This document shows positions 1 to 9,047 of a DNA stretch of 64,000 nt, one piece after another (within the stretch, counting starts at the first letter, position 1; every line of letters begins with the position of its first letter). The stretch covers positions 1 to 64,000 of the forward strand of contig JAIYAQ010000010.1 of the NCBI GenBank assembly GCA_027488975.1. Reading direction: 5' to 3'. The position numbers and the translations under genes were made by a program. This DNA is from Cyanobium sp. E1_MAG_00006 (GTDB taxonomy: Bacteria > Cyanobacteriota > Cyanobacteriia > PCC-6307 > Cyanobiaceae). The notes under the pieces are model-generated. The model was not told the origin of the DNA and did no database searches. It saw only the letters and a list, made by a program, of their open reading frames with translations.

Positions 1-878
1 CGCAGGTTGAGGGCCAGGCCGATGATGCCGATGCTGCTGGTCCACAGACCCATCACCGGCACGAACAGCATGAAGAAGTGCAGCCAGCGCTTGTTGGAGA
101 AGGCGATCCCGAAGATCTGGCTCCAGAAGCGGTTGGCGGTGACCATCGAGTAGGTCTCCTCTTCCTGGGTGGGCTCGAACGCCTTGAAGGTGTTCGCCTG
201 CTCGGAGTCTTCGAACAGGGTGTTCTCCACCGTGGCGCCGTGGATGGCGCAGAGCAGAGCACCGCCGAGGATGCCGGCCACGCCCATCATGTGGAAGGGG
301 TTGAGCGTCCAGTTGTGGAAACCCTGCAGGAACAGCAGGAAGCGGAAGATCGCAGCCACACCGAAGCTGGGCGCGAAGAACCAGCTGCTCTGGCCGAGGG
401 GGTACATCATGAAGACGCTGACGAACACCGCGATCGGGCCGGAGAAGGCGATGGCGTTGTAGGGGCGGATGCCGACCAGGCGAGCAATCTCGAACTGGCG
501 GAGCATGAAGCCGATCAGCGAGAAGGCACCGTGCAGGGCCACGAAGGTCCACAGGCCGCCCAGCTGGCACCAGCGCACGAAGTCGCCCTGGGCTTCAGGG
601 CCCCAGAGCAGCAGCAGGGAGTGGCCCATGGCATCAGCCGGGCTGCTCACCGCTGCGGTGAGGAAGTTGCAGCCTTCCAGGTACGAGCTGGCAATGCCGT
701 GGGTGTACCAGGAGGTGACGAAGGTGGTGCCGGTCAGCCAGCCCCCCAGCGCCAGGTAGGCGGTGGGGAACAGGAGCAGACCCGACCAGCCGACAAAAAC
801 GAAGCGGTCGCGCTTGAGCCAGTCATCGAGGACGTCGAACCATCCCCGCTGCGGCGCGCGCCCTACAGCGATCGTCAT
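1..878 (-). CDS. psbD: Photosystem II D2 protein (partial, 3' end outside the window)
   Basis: D2 is the PSII reaction-centre subunit that, with D1, binds P680, pheophytin, QA and the non-haem iron in the thylakoid membrane. The visible 292 residues begin [20 protein letters not shown] and follow D2 closely through the membrane helices, including the stretch around [14 protein letters not shown] and the [19 protein letters not shown] segment. About 60 residues of the usual roughly 351 are missing because the gene runs off the left edge. The ATG at 876-878 gives the standard D2 N-terminus. In cyanobacteria psbC normally follows and overlaps psbD; it would lie outside this window. A 170-bp non-coding gap separates it from the divergent UPF0367 gene and should hold its promoter. 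Confidence 0.98.
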   Translation of the reverse strand, partial: MTIAVGRAPQRGWFDVLDDWLKRDRFVFVGWSGLLLFPTAYLALGGWLTGTTFVTSWYTHGIASSYLEGCNFLTAAVSSPADAMGHSLLLLWGPEAQGDFVRWCQLGGLWTFVALHGAFSLIGFMLRQFEIARLVGIRPYNAIAFSGPIAVFVSVFMMYPLGQSSWFFAPSFGVAAIFRFLLFLQGFHNWTLNPFHMMGVAGILGGALLCAIHGATVENTLFEDSEQANTFKAFEPTQEEETYSMVTANRFWSQIFGIAFSNKRWLHFFMLFVPVMGLWTSSIGIIGLALNL

Positions 879-1048
879 GAGAAGGCTTCATGAAGCGTTA
901 CACGCGCACTGTACGGGCAACCGAGCAGAGGCGGCGGGCGAACCGGCCCCGATCTGCGGCCCTGATCAGGAAATGAGTAAAAGCACCTAGTGGACGCTGG
1001 CGGCCGGCGCGATTCGCCAGAGTGGGGGCTGGCCGCGCTTTCCCACCT

Positions 1049-1312
1049 GTGTACGTCGTCGAGCTCTCGATCAAGCTCAGCCCCATGCCCGTGGCGGTGC
1101 AGCGCAAGGAGCAGTCCGCCGCCGATGCCCTCTATGAGCAGGTGAAGCAGGCGATGGACAGCGGCCATCCCCGCCTGCTGGAGCTCACCTGCGAGAAGGA
1201 GGAAAGCAAGCGCGTCAGCCTGCTCAGCAGCGAGGTGGTGGCGGTGCAGACCTACGAGAAATCGGCCATGGGCGGCGGCAGCAAGCGCCCCGGCTTCAGC
1301 TTCGATGAATGA
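1049..1312 (+). CDS. UPF0367 family conserved cyanobacterial protein
   Basis: This 87-residue protein belongs to a small family (UPF0367) found across cyanobacteria and of unknown function. The conserved features are an N-terminal [19 protein letters not shown] segment, the [10 protein letters not shown] strand and the C-terminal KRPGFSFDE tail. I chose the GTG at 1049 because family members start right at (M/V)YVVEL; an in-frame ATG at 1022 would add nine residues with no family resemblance. The 3' end overlaps the next gene by 8 bp, suggesting co-translation with the ABC ATPase. No membrane segment or known catalytic motif is visible. Confidence 0.85.
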   Translation: MYVVELSIKLSPMPVAVQRKEQSAADALYEQVKQAMDSGHPRLLELTCEKEESKRVSLLSSEVVAVQTYEKSAMGGGSKRPGFSFDE

Positions 1313-2015
1313 AGCCGGCCTCGCCGGCGCAACCGGAGCCGGCCCCTGCCTGGTGGTCGACCAGCTGGGCTTCGCCTGGCCCAGCGGCCACACCGCTCTC
1401 AATCACTGCAGCTTCTCGATCCCAGGGCCGGGCCTGTGGATGCTGGTGGGCGGCAACGGCAGCGGCAAGAGCACCCTGCTGCGCCTGATCGCCGGCCTGC
1501 TCGAGCCCAGCCGGGGTCGCCTGCAGCGGCCGCTCAAGCCGGCCCTGGTGTTTCAGAACCCCGATCACCAGCTGCTGCTGCCCAGCTGCGGCAGCGATAT
1601 CGAGCTCTCGCTTCCAGCGGGCCTGGGCACTGCTGAACGGCTGGACGCCGTGGAGCAGGCCCTGGGCCAGGTGGGCCTCAACGGCTTCCGGCAACGACCG
1701 ATTCACAGCCTCAGCGGCGGCCAGAAGCAACGGCTGGCGATCGCCGGCGCCCTGGCCAGCCGCGCCCAGCTGCTGCTGCTGGATGAACCCACGGCCCTGC
1801 TCGATGCCGAGAGTCAGCAGGAGGTTCTGGAGCTGATCAGCGCCCTCTGCAGCCGGGAGCAGCAGCCGATCACCGCCCTGTGGATCACGCACCGGCTGGA
1901 GGAGCTGCGCTGGTGCGACGCTGCTGCCCTGGTGGAACGCGGCAGCGTCGGTCGCTGGCAGAAGGGCGCAGCCCTGCAGCAGAAGCTCCGCCCCCTTGCC
2001 GGCGGGAAGGCCTGA
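1305..2015 (+). CDS. ABC transporter ATP-binding protein, CbiO/ECF-like
   Basis: A stand-alone ABC ATPase of 236 residues with every nucleotide-binding motif: Walker [10 protein letters not shown] (about 49-57), Q-loop [11 protein letters not shown], signature [15 protein letters not shown], Walker [13 protein letters not shown] and switch histidine in WITHR. The FQNPDHQ Q-loop resembles the CbiO/EcfA group that energises metal or vitamin uptake. No membrane permease or substrate-binding gene is adjacent, so the substrate cannot be read from context and the partner must be encoded elsewhere. The start overlaps the upstream UPF0367 gene by 8 bp. tRNA-Asn follows 34 bp downstream. Confidence 0.85.
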   Translation: MNEAGLAGATGAGPCLVVDQLGFAWPSGHTALNHCSFSIPGPGLWMLVGGNGSGKSTLLRLIAGLLEPSRGRLQRPLKPALVFQNPDHQLLLPSCGSDIELSLPAGLGTAERLDAVEQALGQVGLNGFRQRPIHSLSGGQKQRLAIAGALASRAQLLLLDEPTALLDAESQQEVLELISALCSREQQPITALWITHRLEELRWCDAAALVERGSVGRWQKGAALQQKLRPLAGGKA

Positions 2016-2049
2016 GGGGTAAGTTCTTCGGGTCCCAGAAGGGATCCAT

Positions 2050-2121
<72 letters not shown>

Positions 2122-2129
2122 CTTCGTCA

Positions 2130-2158
2130 CCCCAGCCCACGGGCTGGGGTCTTTTTTT
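2130..2158 (+). terminator. Rho-independent terminator after tRNA-Asn
   Basis: CCCCAGCCC at 2130-2138 is complementary to GGGCTGGGG at 2141-2149, followed by TC and seven T residues (2152-2158). A GC-rich stem with a U-tract, eight bases past the tRNA 3' end, is a textbook intrinsic terminator. Confidence 0.93.
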
Positions 2159-2537
2159 GTCCGCTCGCAGCGTCCTCCCTCAGCAGCGGCCGAGATCAAC
2201 AACGCCAAGACAGATCCTCAGGCCAACGCCTTACCAGCGGTTGCCGCAAAAGAAGCCGGAAACAGCACGACTGGAACCAAAGACTTCCTGAAGATTTCCG
2301 TGGCATCGTTCATCTGAAAACTGGTCAGACCCGCTGCAGCGCAGCTTTTCCCGGCTGATCTGCCTCAAAGGCGAGGCGCACCGTTTGTTCTGCAAAAGCT
2401 GAAGGTGACAGGGAGAATGTGTGCCGTGAACATCCAACTGTGAGCAGCGGCGCCACGCACCGCCACTCCGCCAGCCTCCTCCGCCGGCCCAAGAACACCT
2501 CCATTCCCATCTGCCAACCCCGCCCCGGAGCGCCCCC
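2159..2537. other. 379-bp gene-free region upstream of rpaA
   Basis: This is the longest stretch in the window without a gene. It lies between the tRNA-Asn terminator and the rpaA start codon, and its middle part is less GC-rich than the flanking genes. It presumably contains the rpaA promoter and a 5' leader. I see no convincing open frame, tRNA, riboswitch fold or exact repeat, and no -10/-35 pair I would assign. Confidence 0.5.
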
Positions 2538-3308
2538 ATGAAGCCCTGCATCCTGCTGATCGAAGACGACGGCGACATGCGCGAGCTAGTGGCCGGGCAC
2601 CTGGAACACAGTGGCTTCGATGTGCAGCGCGCCGAGGATGGCATCAAGGGCCAGGCCCTCGCCCTGCAGTACACCCCGGATGTGGTGCTGCTGGACCTGA
2701 TGCTGCCCAAGGTGGATGGGCTCACCCTCTGCCAGAGGCTGCGCCGCGATGAGCGCACCGCCCGGATTCCGATCCTGATGCTCACCGCCCTGGGCAGCAC
2801 CAAAGACAAGGTGAGCGGCTTCAACTCCGGCGCCGACGACTACCTGGCCAAGCCCTTCGACCTGGAGGAGCTGCTGGTGCGGATCAAGGCCCTGCTGCGA
2901 CGCAGCGATCGCGCCCCCCTCTCTGCCAAGCACAACGAAATCCTCAGCTACGGCTCGCTCACCCTGGTGCCCGAGCGCTTTGAGGCGATCTGGTTCGACG
3001 AGCCTGTGCGCCTCACCCACCTGGAATTCGAGCTGCTGCACTGCCTGCTGCAGCGCCACGGCCAGACCGTGGCCCCTTCGCTGATCCTCAAGGAGGTGTG
3101 GGGCTACGAGCCCGACGACGACATCGAAACGATCCGCGTCCACATCCGCCACCTGCGCACCAAGCTCGAGCCGGATCCCCGCAAGCCTCGTTTCATCAAG
3201 ACGGTCTACGGCGCCGGCTACTGCCTTGAGCTGCCCACCGGCAATCAGCAGAACGAGCTGGCCGCCATGGTGCAGGACGCCCGCGACAGCCGCCGGGCGG
3301 CCGCCTGA
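2538..3308 (+). CDS. rpaA: Response regulator RpaA (OmpR family)
   Basis: RpaA is the DNA-binding output regulator of the cyanobacterial circadian clock (partner kinase SasA) and was first linked to phycobilisome association. The receiver domain (about 3-118) has the acidic pair Glu9/Asp10-Asp11, phospho-acceptor Asp53 in LLDLMLPK and Lys105 in YLAKPF. The C-terminal winged helix (about 135-238) contains the strongly conserved [44 protein letters not shown] and [12 protein letters not shown] segments typical of RpaA rather than other OmpR proteins. Length 256 is normal. It stands alone after a 379-bp leader, convergent with holB. Confidence 0.95.
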   Translation: MKPCILLIEDDGDMRELVAGHLEHSGFDVQRAEDGIKGQALALQYTPDVVLLDLMLPKVDGLTLCQRLRRDERTARIPILMLTALGSTKDKVSGFNSGADDYLAKPFDLEELLVRIKALLRRSDRAPLSAKHNEILSYGSLTLVPERFEAIWFDEPVRLTHLEFELLHCLLQRHGQTVAPSLILKEVWGYEPDDDIETIRVHIRHLRTKLEPDPRKPRFIKTVYGAGYCLELPTGNQQNELAAMVQDARDSRRAAA

Positions 3309-3351
3309 GCACGGGCGCGCCAACACGCCACAGCCGGGCTTCAATCGGGCC

Positions 3352-4329
3352 TCAGCCGGCTGCCACTCCACACAGCTCCAGCAGGGCCACCTCCCAGGCC
3401 AGCCGCGGCTGAACGAACGAACGCAACTGGCGGCGCAGGCGCTCCAGCCGCGCCAGAGCGGCCCTGTCCTGGCGGTGGCGCCAGAACCGCAGCTGCCACC
3501 AATCCAGCAGCCACAGCTGCTGCTCGATCTCGAGGGCTTCGGTGAGGTCGCGGGCCAGAGCCAGGGCGTCCACGGGGCTGGCTGCCAGATCAATGCAACG
3601 CTGGGCCAGCCCGGCGGGCAGCGACTGCCACTGCTGCCGGTGATGCAGCAGGGCCCCGGGTGACCCCGCGGCCAGCTCCAGCAGCTCCGGCGGATCGGGG
3701 ATCGACGCTTGCGGCTCCTCCTCCGCGGCGGGTTGCTGGGGCAGAGCCGCCAGCACCTGCTGGAGCAGCACCGGTGTGAGCCTGGCGAAGGGAATGCTCT
3801 GGCAGCGGGAGCGGATCGTGCTCAGCAGCCGATCCGGTGCGGCACTCAAGAGAATCAGCAGGCCATCGCCAGGCTCCTCGAGCGTCTTGAGCAGGGCGTT
3901 GGCGGCGCCTTCCGCCATCACCTCCACCGACTCGATCACCACCAGGCAGCGCGGCGCCTCCACCGGCCGCCGGGCCAGAAACTGCGACACCGCCCGCACC
4001 TGCTCCAGCCGCAGCTGCGGCGGCGCCTTGCGGCTCACACCGGCGGCGGCGGCCTGGGAGGCGGGAACCAGCTGGCCCTTGTCGCTGTAGGTGGGCTCGA
4101 CCCAGAGCAGATCGGGGTGGTTGCCGTCCTGCAGGCGCCGCCGCACCGCCGCCGAGCCCGCCGCTCCGGCGATCACCCCCTCGAGAAAACGCAGAGCCGC
4201 CAGGCGTCGGCCCACCCCGTCGGGCCCACTGAACAGATAGGCGGGGGCCAGCCGCTGCTGCACCAGGGCAGCCGTGAGCAGGGCGATCGCCTGCTCCTGC
4301 CCCAGCAAGCCGGCAAACAGCTCAGCCAT
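3352..4329 (-). CDS. holB: DNA polymerase III subunit delta prime
   Basis: The delta' subunit is part of the clamp-loader complex that opens the beta clamp during replication. This 325-residue protein begins with FAGLLGQEQAIALLTAALVQQRLAPAYLFSGPDGVGRR, the clamp-loader AAA+ start. The Walker A region reads GPDGVGRR (about 35-42), with Arg in place of the ATP-binding Lys; delta' subunits are generally ATPase-inactive, so this is expected. The internal NALLKTLEEPG and IRSRCQ motifs are also diagnostic. It overlaps tmk by 8 bp, and tmk-holB adjacency is common in bacteria, supporting one transcript ctaA-tmk-holB. Confidence 0.92.
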   Translation of the reverse strand: MAELFAGLLGQEQAIALLTAALVQQRLAPAYLFSGPDGVGRRLAALRFLEGVIAGAAGSAAVRRRLQDGNHPDLLWVEPTYSDKGQLVPASQAAAAGVSRKAPPQLRLEQVRAVSQFLARRPVEAPRCLVVIESVEVMAEGAANALLKTLEEPGDGLLILLSAAPDRLLSTIRSRCQSIPFARLTPVLLQQVLAALPQQPAAEEEPQASIPDPPELLELAAGSPGALLHHRQQWQSLPAGLAQRCIDLAASPVDALALARDLTEALEIEQQLWLLDWWQLRFWRHRQDRAALARLERLRRQLRSFVQPRLAWEVALLELCGVAAG

Positions 4330-4984
4330 GACCAGGGCCAGCCGGCAGGGCGCAGTGCTGGCGGATCGCCCGCTGGATCGCGGCGCTCACCTGCTCGGGC
4401 GGCTTGCTGGCATCCAGGCGGCACCACCCGGGCTGCACAGCGAGCGCGGCGAAACCGTCGCACACCCGCTGCAGAAACGCTTCACCACTGGCCTCGATCC
4501 GGTCGGCCGGGCGCTGACCGCGCCGGCGCAGCGACTCGGCCAGCGGCAGATCCAGCAGCAGGGTGAGATCCGGCTGCAGTCCACCGGTGGCGATCGCCGC
4601 CAGCTGCTCGATCAGATCGAGCGACAGACCGCGGCCATAGCCCTGATAGGCCGCGGTGGAGCCGCTGAAGCGATCGCTCAGCACCCAGTGGCCAGCCGCC
4701 AGGGCCGGTTCGATCCGCTGCTGCACGTGCTGAGCCCGATCGGCTGCATAGAGCAGCAGCTCGGCGGTGCTGCCGGGAGCGGCGTCGCCGGGGGGATGCA
4801 GCAACAGCGTGCGCAGGGCCTGGCCGAGGGCGGTGCCGCCGGGCTCGCGCGTCAGCACCAGCTCAGCCCCAGCAGGCAGCAGGCCACTGGCGGGCAGCCA
4901 GGTGCGCAGCCGTTCGAGCTGGGTGGTCTTGCCACAGCCGTCGATCCCCTCCAACACCAGAAAGCGACCGCGCTCAGCCATCAC
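4322..4984 (-). CDS. tmk: Thymidylate kinase
   Basis: This enzyme phosphorylates dTMP to dTDP in the cytosol for DNA synthesis. The P-loop GIDGCGKTT lies at residues 13-21, the substrate-binding LTREPGGTALGQALR follows, then the DRFSGSTAAYQGYGRG segment with the DR(F/Y) motif, and LLLDLPLAESLRRR near the lid. Length 220 fits the family. Two adjacent ATG codons are possible starts (4984 or 4981). The gene overlaps the end of the copper ATPase by 11 bp and its own end overlaps holB, so the three are probably translationally coupled. Confidence 0.95.
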   Translation of the reverse strand: MMAERGRFLVLEGIDGCGKTTQLERLRTWLPASGLLPAGAELVLTREPGGTALGQALRTLLLHPPGDAAPGSTAELLLYAADRAQHVQQRIEPALAAGHWVLSDRFSGSTAAYQGYGRGLSLDLIEQLAAIATGGLQPDLTLLLDLPLAESLRRRGQRPADRIEASGEAFLQRVCDGFAALAVQPGWCRLDASKPPEQVSAAIQRAIRQHCALPAGPGHG

Positions 4985-7343
4985 GCCCCAGCAGCAGGGC
5001 GTTCACCACCACGGTGAGCGAACTCAGGGCCATCAGCAGCGCCGCCAGCGGAGGGGAGAGCAGCACACCGAAGCCGGGCAGCAGGGCCCCCGCGGCGATC
5101 GGCAGCACCACAAGGTTGTAGCCGAAGGCCCAGGCCAGGTTCTGGCGCACGGTGACCATGATCCGCCGCGAGAGCCGCAGGGCCGCCGGAATCGCCTCCA
5201 GCCGATCGCCCAGCACCACCAGATCAGCCGTATCCAGGGCGATCTGGGTGCCGGTGCCCACGGCGATGCCCACGCTGGCCGCGGCCAGGGCCGGCGCATC
5301 GTTGATGCCATCGCCCACCATCGCCACCGGCGCCTGGCGCCGGGCCGCCTCGATCCGCTCCAGCTTCTGCTGCGGCAACAGCTCCCAAGCGAGTTGATCG
5401 GGCGCTAGCCCCAGCTGCGCTCCGAGGCGCTGCACCGGGGCACACCGATCACCGCTGAGAAGTCCGAGCTGCAGCCCCATCCCCTTCAGGGCAGCCAGAG
5501 CCGAGGCCGCATCGGCACGGGGCTGGTCCTGCACCGCCACCAGCCCGAGCAGGGTCTGCTCCTGCGCCACCGCCAGAAGCGTGGCCCCCTGCCGCTCCTG
5601 CTCCTCCAGCCAGCTGCGCTGCCGCGCTGGGATCTCCAGGCCCGCCGCCTCCAACCAGCCGACGCGGCCCACCCGGCAGAAGCGATCCGCTACCTGTCCG
5701 CTCACCCCATCGCCGGGGTGGGTGAGGGCCTGCTTCACCGACAGCAGCGGCAGCTCCAGCTCCTGAGCGTGCTGAAGCAGGGCATGGGCCAGCGGATGGC
5801 GGGTCTGCGCCTCGAGGCTGGCGGCCAGCTGGATCAGCCCATCGGCATCCGACACCGCAGAGAGCCCGCTCACCTGCGGGCGGCCAAGGGTGAGGGTGCC
5901 GGTCTTGTCGAACAGCACGGTGTGCAGCCCGGCCGCCGCCTCGATCACATCACCGCCGCGGAACAGCACGCCGGCCTGGGCGGCGCGGCCGGTGCCCACG
6001 CTGATCGCCGTGGGGGTGGCCAAGCCCAAGGCGCAGGGGCAGGCCACCACCAGCACGGCGATGCTGAGCTGCAGGGCCAGGGCGAAGGGGCTGCTGGCAC
6101 CCAGACCAAGGCTGTGCCCCGCGTGCTGATGCATCGCCGGTGCTCCGGCCAGCACCTGAGGCCAGAGCCGCGTGCCCCACAGCCACCAGAACAGCAGGGT
6201 GGCCAGGGCCAGCAGCAGCACGGCCACGCTGAACCGGCCAGCGATGCGATCCGCCAGGCTCTGGATCGGTGCCTTGCGCGCCTGAGCCTGCTCCACCAGC
6301 GCAATGATCCGGGCCACGGCGCTCTGGCTGCCCGGCCGCAGCACCTCGAGCGTGAGCACCCCCTCCAGGTTGAGGCTGCCGGCAGCCAGCTCCATCCCGG
6401 CCCCGGCCTGAAGCGGCAGCGGTTCACCGGTGAGGCTGGAAATGTCCAGCGCCGAGGAGCCCTCCAGCACGCGGGCATCCACCGGCACCCGATCCCCCGG
6501 CAGCAGCCGCAGCCGGTCGCCGGGCTGCAGCGCCCCCACCCGCACCGGGCGCACCGGGGCATCGGCACCATCGCCGAGCAGCAGCAGCGCTTCATCGGGC
6601 TGCAGCCGGGCGAGCTCCTGCAGGGCACGGCCGGTGCGGCTGCGGGCCCGCTCCTCCAGGAAGCGGCCAAGCAGCACGAAGCCCAGCAGCATCACCGGCT
6701 CGTTGAAGAAGCAGGGCCAGCCCACGCCGGGCCACAGCAGCGCCGCCAGGCTGGCCACATAGGCGCTGCCCATGCCCAGGCCCACCAGGGTGTCCATCCC
6801 CGGGGCACCGGCCAGGGCGGAGCGCATCCCCCGCACCAGGATCGAGCGCCCGGGCAGGGCGAGAGACAGGCTGGCCACCAGGGCATGCAGGCGGATGTCC
6901 GCCAGGGCCGGCAGCGGCAGCTGACCGGCCTCGGCCAGATGGCCCGCCGCAGACACCACCACCAGCAGCAGGGCCACCACCAGCTGACGCCAGCGCTGCC
7001 ACCAGCTCTCGCGCCGCCGCCGCTCCTCGCGGGTTTCGGCGGAGGCCTCCTGATCGCGGCGACGGGCGGCATAGCCCATCTCTGCCAGCGCCGTGATCAA
7101 GGGCTGCACCGGATCGGGGGCTGGCTGGGCGGCTCCCTCCCGATTCAGCAGCGCCGGATCAAAACCCACCCAGGCGGTCCGGGTGAGCAGGTTCACGCTG
7201 GCCTGATGCACGCCCGGCTGCGCCAGCAGGCGCTGCTCGACGGCCCGGACGCAACCGCCGCATTTCATTCCCTCGATCTCCAGCAGAAGCGGCAGCACCG
7301 GCTGCGCCGCCGAGGAAGCGGTCTCGGCAACGCCGGTGGGCAC
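4974..7343 (-). CDS. ctaA: Copper-transporting P1B-type ATPase (CtaA-like)
   Basis: An integral membrane pump of 789 residues that moves Cu(I) using ATP. It has an N-terminal HMA domain with metal-binding GMKCGGC (25-31), actuator motif SSLTGEP, ion-path CPC in VVACPCALG, phosphorylation motif DKTGTLT, the HP dipeptide in TRHPLAHA, and hinge [10 protein letters not shown]. The last helices carry YN and MALSS, the signature of Cu(I) P1B-1 pumps. Cyanobacteria use two such pumps, CtaA (cell import) and PacS (thylakoid import); backbone synteny with tmk-holB and ycf3 favours CtaA, but motifs alone do not separate them. The start is GTG. Residues about 395-410 are rich in His and Met and could be an extra metal contact in a loop. 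Confidence 0.88.
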   Translation of the reverse strand: MPTGVAETASSAAQPVLPLLLEIEGMKCGGCVRAVEQRLLAQPGVHQASVNLLTRTAWVGFDPALLNREGAAQPAPDPVQPLITALAEMGYAARRRDQEASAETREERRRRESWWQRWRQLVVALLLVVVSAAGHLAEAGQLPLPALADIRLHALVASLSLALPGRSILVRGMRSALAGAPGMDTLVGLGMGSAYVASLAALLWPGVGWPCFFNEPVMLLGFVLLGRFLEERARSRTGRALQELARLQPDEALLLLGDGADAPVRPVRVGALQPGDRLRLLPGDRVPVDARVLEGSSALDISSLTGEPLPLQAGAGMELAAGSLNLEGVLTLEVLRPGSQSAVARIIALVEQAQARKAPIQSLADRIAGRFSVAVLLLALATLLFWWLWGTRLWPQVLAGAPAMHQHAGHSLGLGASSPFALALQLSIAVLVVACPCALGLATPTAISVGTGRAAQAGVLFRGGDVIEAAAGLHTVLFDKTGTLTLGRPQVSGLSAVSDADGLIQLAASLEAQTRHPLAHALLQHAQELELPLLSVKQALTHPGDGVSGQVADRFCRVGRVGWLEAAGLEIPARQRSWLEEQERQGATLLAVAQEQTLLGLVAVQDQPRADAASALAALKGMGLQLGLLSGDRCAPVQRLGAQLGLAPDQLAWELLPQQKLERIEAARRQAPVAMVGDGINDAPALAAASVGIAVGTGTQIALDTADLVVLGDRLEAIPAALRLSRRIMVTVRQNLAWAFGYNLVVLPIAAGALLPGFGVLLSPPLAALLMALSSLTVVVNALLLGRDG

Positions 7344-7444
7344 GAAGAGCGATCAAGGTCGGCCTCAAGGCTAGGGACTGCGAACGGGTCCGCCAGCACG
7401 CCCCTGGGCAGGGGAGGATGGGTCGAGAAGCTCAGCTGCCCGCC

Positions 7445-7966
7445 GTGCCCCGCTCCCAGCGCAACGACAACTTCATCGACAAGAGCTTCACGGTGATGGC
7501 GGACCTGATCCTCAAGGTGCTGCCCACCAACCAGCGGGCCAAGGAGGCCTTCGCCTACTACCGCGATGGCATGAGCGCCCAGGCCGACGGTGAATACGCC
7601 GAAGCGCTGGACAACTACGCCGAGGCGCTGACGCTCGAGGATGACCCGAACGACCGCGCCTTCATCCTTTACAACATGGCGCTGGTGTTCGCCAGCAACG
7701 GCGAGCACGAGAAGGCCCTGGAGCACTACGCCCAGGCTCTCGATCTCAACAGCAAGATGCCCCAGGCCCTCAACAACACGGCGGTGATCCACCACCACCT
7801 GGGCTCGATTGCTGAGGAGAAGGGCGATGCCGATGAAGCCGACCGCCGCTTCGATCTGGCCGCCGACTTCTGGACCAAGGCGATCCGGATGGCCCCGAAC
7901 AACTACATCGAGGCCCAGAACTGGCTGAAGACCAGCGGGCGCGGCAGCGTCGACGTGTATTTCTAG
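7445..7966 (+). CDS. ycf3: Photosystem I assembly protein Ycf3
   Basis: Ycf3 is a peripheral thylakoid TPR chaperone needed to assemble PSI subunits. The 173-residue product starts (GTG at 7445) with [16 protein letters not shown], the normal Ycf3 N-terminus, and continues with three tetratricopeptide repeats (about residues 35-68, 72-105 and 120-153), ending in [19 protein letters not shown]. An ATG at 7418 would add nine residues outside the family pattern. It is divergent from ctaA and convergent with the nitrilase-family gene. Confidence 0.96.
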   Translation: MPRSQRNDNFIDKSFTVMADLILKVLPTNQRAKEAFAYYRDGMSAQADGEYAEALDNYAEALTLEDDPNDRAFILYNMALVFASNGEHEKALEHYAQALDLNSKMPQALNNTAVIHHHLGSIAEEKGDADEADRRFDLAADFWTKAIRMAPNNYIEAQNWLKTSGRGSVDVYF

Positions 7967-8003
7967 CGAGGGTCAGCTTCTGACGTTGGTCTGTCGGGAG
8001 GCG

Positions 8004-9005
8004 TCAGTAGAGCTCAGGGCGCCGGTCGGCCAGATAGTCGGTGCCCTCGGGGTGGAGCGGGCCGTGGCCACCCGGCACGCAGTCACCCACCAGCAGGGTC
8101 GGTTCGGGCCTTGCCGCCACCAGGACGTCACCGTGGGGACCGCAGATGATGCTGTTACCGAGATAGGCCGCCTTCTCCACCCCCGCCACCGTCTCCACGC
8201 CGCAACGGTTGGCGTAGGCCAGAAAGCAGTTGTTCTGGATGGCGTTGGCGGGAATCAGTGTGCGGGAGACATCGGGATAGGGCTGGCTGGTGCGCCGCCC
8301 CGTGCTCAGCTCAGCCCAGAGATCGGCAGCGGTGGGAATCAGCACCAGCTGCGCCCCGGCAAGGGCCAGACGACGGCTCAGCTCGGGAAACTCCGCCTCG
8401 TAACAGTTGAGCAGGCCCACGCCGATCCCGTTCACCGCCTGCACCGCGAAGGCCGGCCCCTCCTCCGGCTCCAGGTAACCGGGACTCCAGCAGCGCCGCT
8501 CATCCGGTCCCCAGAGATGGGTCTTGCGGTAGTTGCGCAGCAGGGCACCATCGGGACCGAATAGGGCGATGGCGTCGTAGAAGCGCTCCTCGCCCGCCAC
8601 CGTGGCCCGCTCGGGATAAGGGCAGGCGATGGCGAGACCGTGGCGGCGGGCGCAGGCGGCCACCCGGCTCAGGCTGGGCCCATCGACGGGTTCCGCCAGA
8701 GCGCGGGCCAGATCCGGCGTGACGATGTAACCGCTCAGGTAGAGCTCGGGGAAGGCCAGCAGCTGCACCTGCAGCGCCGCGGCCCGCTCGGCCACAGCCT
8801 CCAGCCGCTCCAGGTTCTCGGCCACCGCGGCGGGCGTGGCCGCACTGCCGCTGCCCTGCCAGAGAGCCAGGCGGATGCCGACCCCGGGGGCGGGTGGTGT
8901 GGGCAGGGTGTAGCTGAGCAGGCGGTGGGAGGGCAGCACGACGGGAACGGTGGCGAGGGCAGCGGGAGGAGGCCGGTGTCCGGCGCGATGGCGGCGTTGG
9001 GCCAA
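8004..9005 (-). CDS. Nitrilase-superfamily carbon-nitrogen hydrolase (amidase-like)
   Basis: A cytosolic hydrolase with the nitrilase Glu-Lys-Cys triad. Counting from 9005, these are Glu87 in AFPELYLSGY, Lys161 in YRKTHLWGPDERR and Cys201 in GLLNCYEAEFPE. The LSRRLALAGAQLVLIPTA stretch after the cysteine resembles the omega-/aminopentan-amidase branch (RamA/DavA-like) more than true nitrilases, so an aliphatic amide is the likely substrate class. The start is uncertain: TTG at 9005 gives 333 residues with a basic unconserved leader, and GTG at 8939 gives 311. It is divergent from the glutamate decarboxylase with only about 40 bp between starts, hinting at shared regulation. The exact substrate is not predictable from sequence alone. 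Confidence 0.82.
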   Translation of the reverse strand: MAQRRHRAGHRPPPAALATVPVVLPSHRLLSYTLPTPPAPGVGIRLALWQGSGSAATPAAVAENLERLEAVAERAAALQVQLLAFPELYLSGYIVTPDLARALAEPVDGPSLSRVAACARRHGLAIACPYPERATVAGEERFYDAIALFGPDGALLRNYRKTHLWGPDERRCWSPGYLEPEEGPAFAVQAVNGIGVGLLNCYEAEFPELSRRLALAGAQLVLIPTAADLWAELSTGRRTSQPYPDVSRTLIPANAIQNNCFLAYANRCGVETVAGVEKAAYLGNSIICGPHGDVLVAARPEPTLLVGDCVPGGHGPLHPEGTDYLADRRPELY

Positions 9006-9047
9006 CGGGATTTAAATGCGTCTCCCGCCCGGTTCCCCGTGCTGCCA

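Noticed and set aside
897-915. Possible HLR1 (RpaB) site near psbD
   Set aside because: One GTTACA-like half site is present, but the second repeat at the required spacing does not match.
5718-7496. Long plus-strand open frame antisense to the copper ATPase
   Set aside because: Composition (Gln/His/Arg/Gly) is that of a codon shadow, and the minus strand encodes a complete P1B ATPase.
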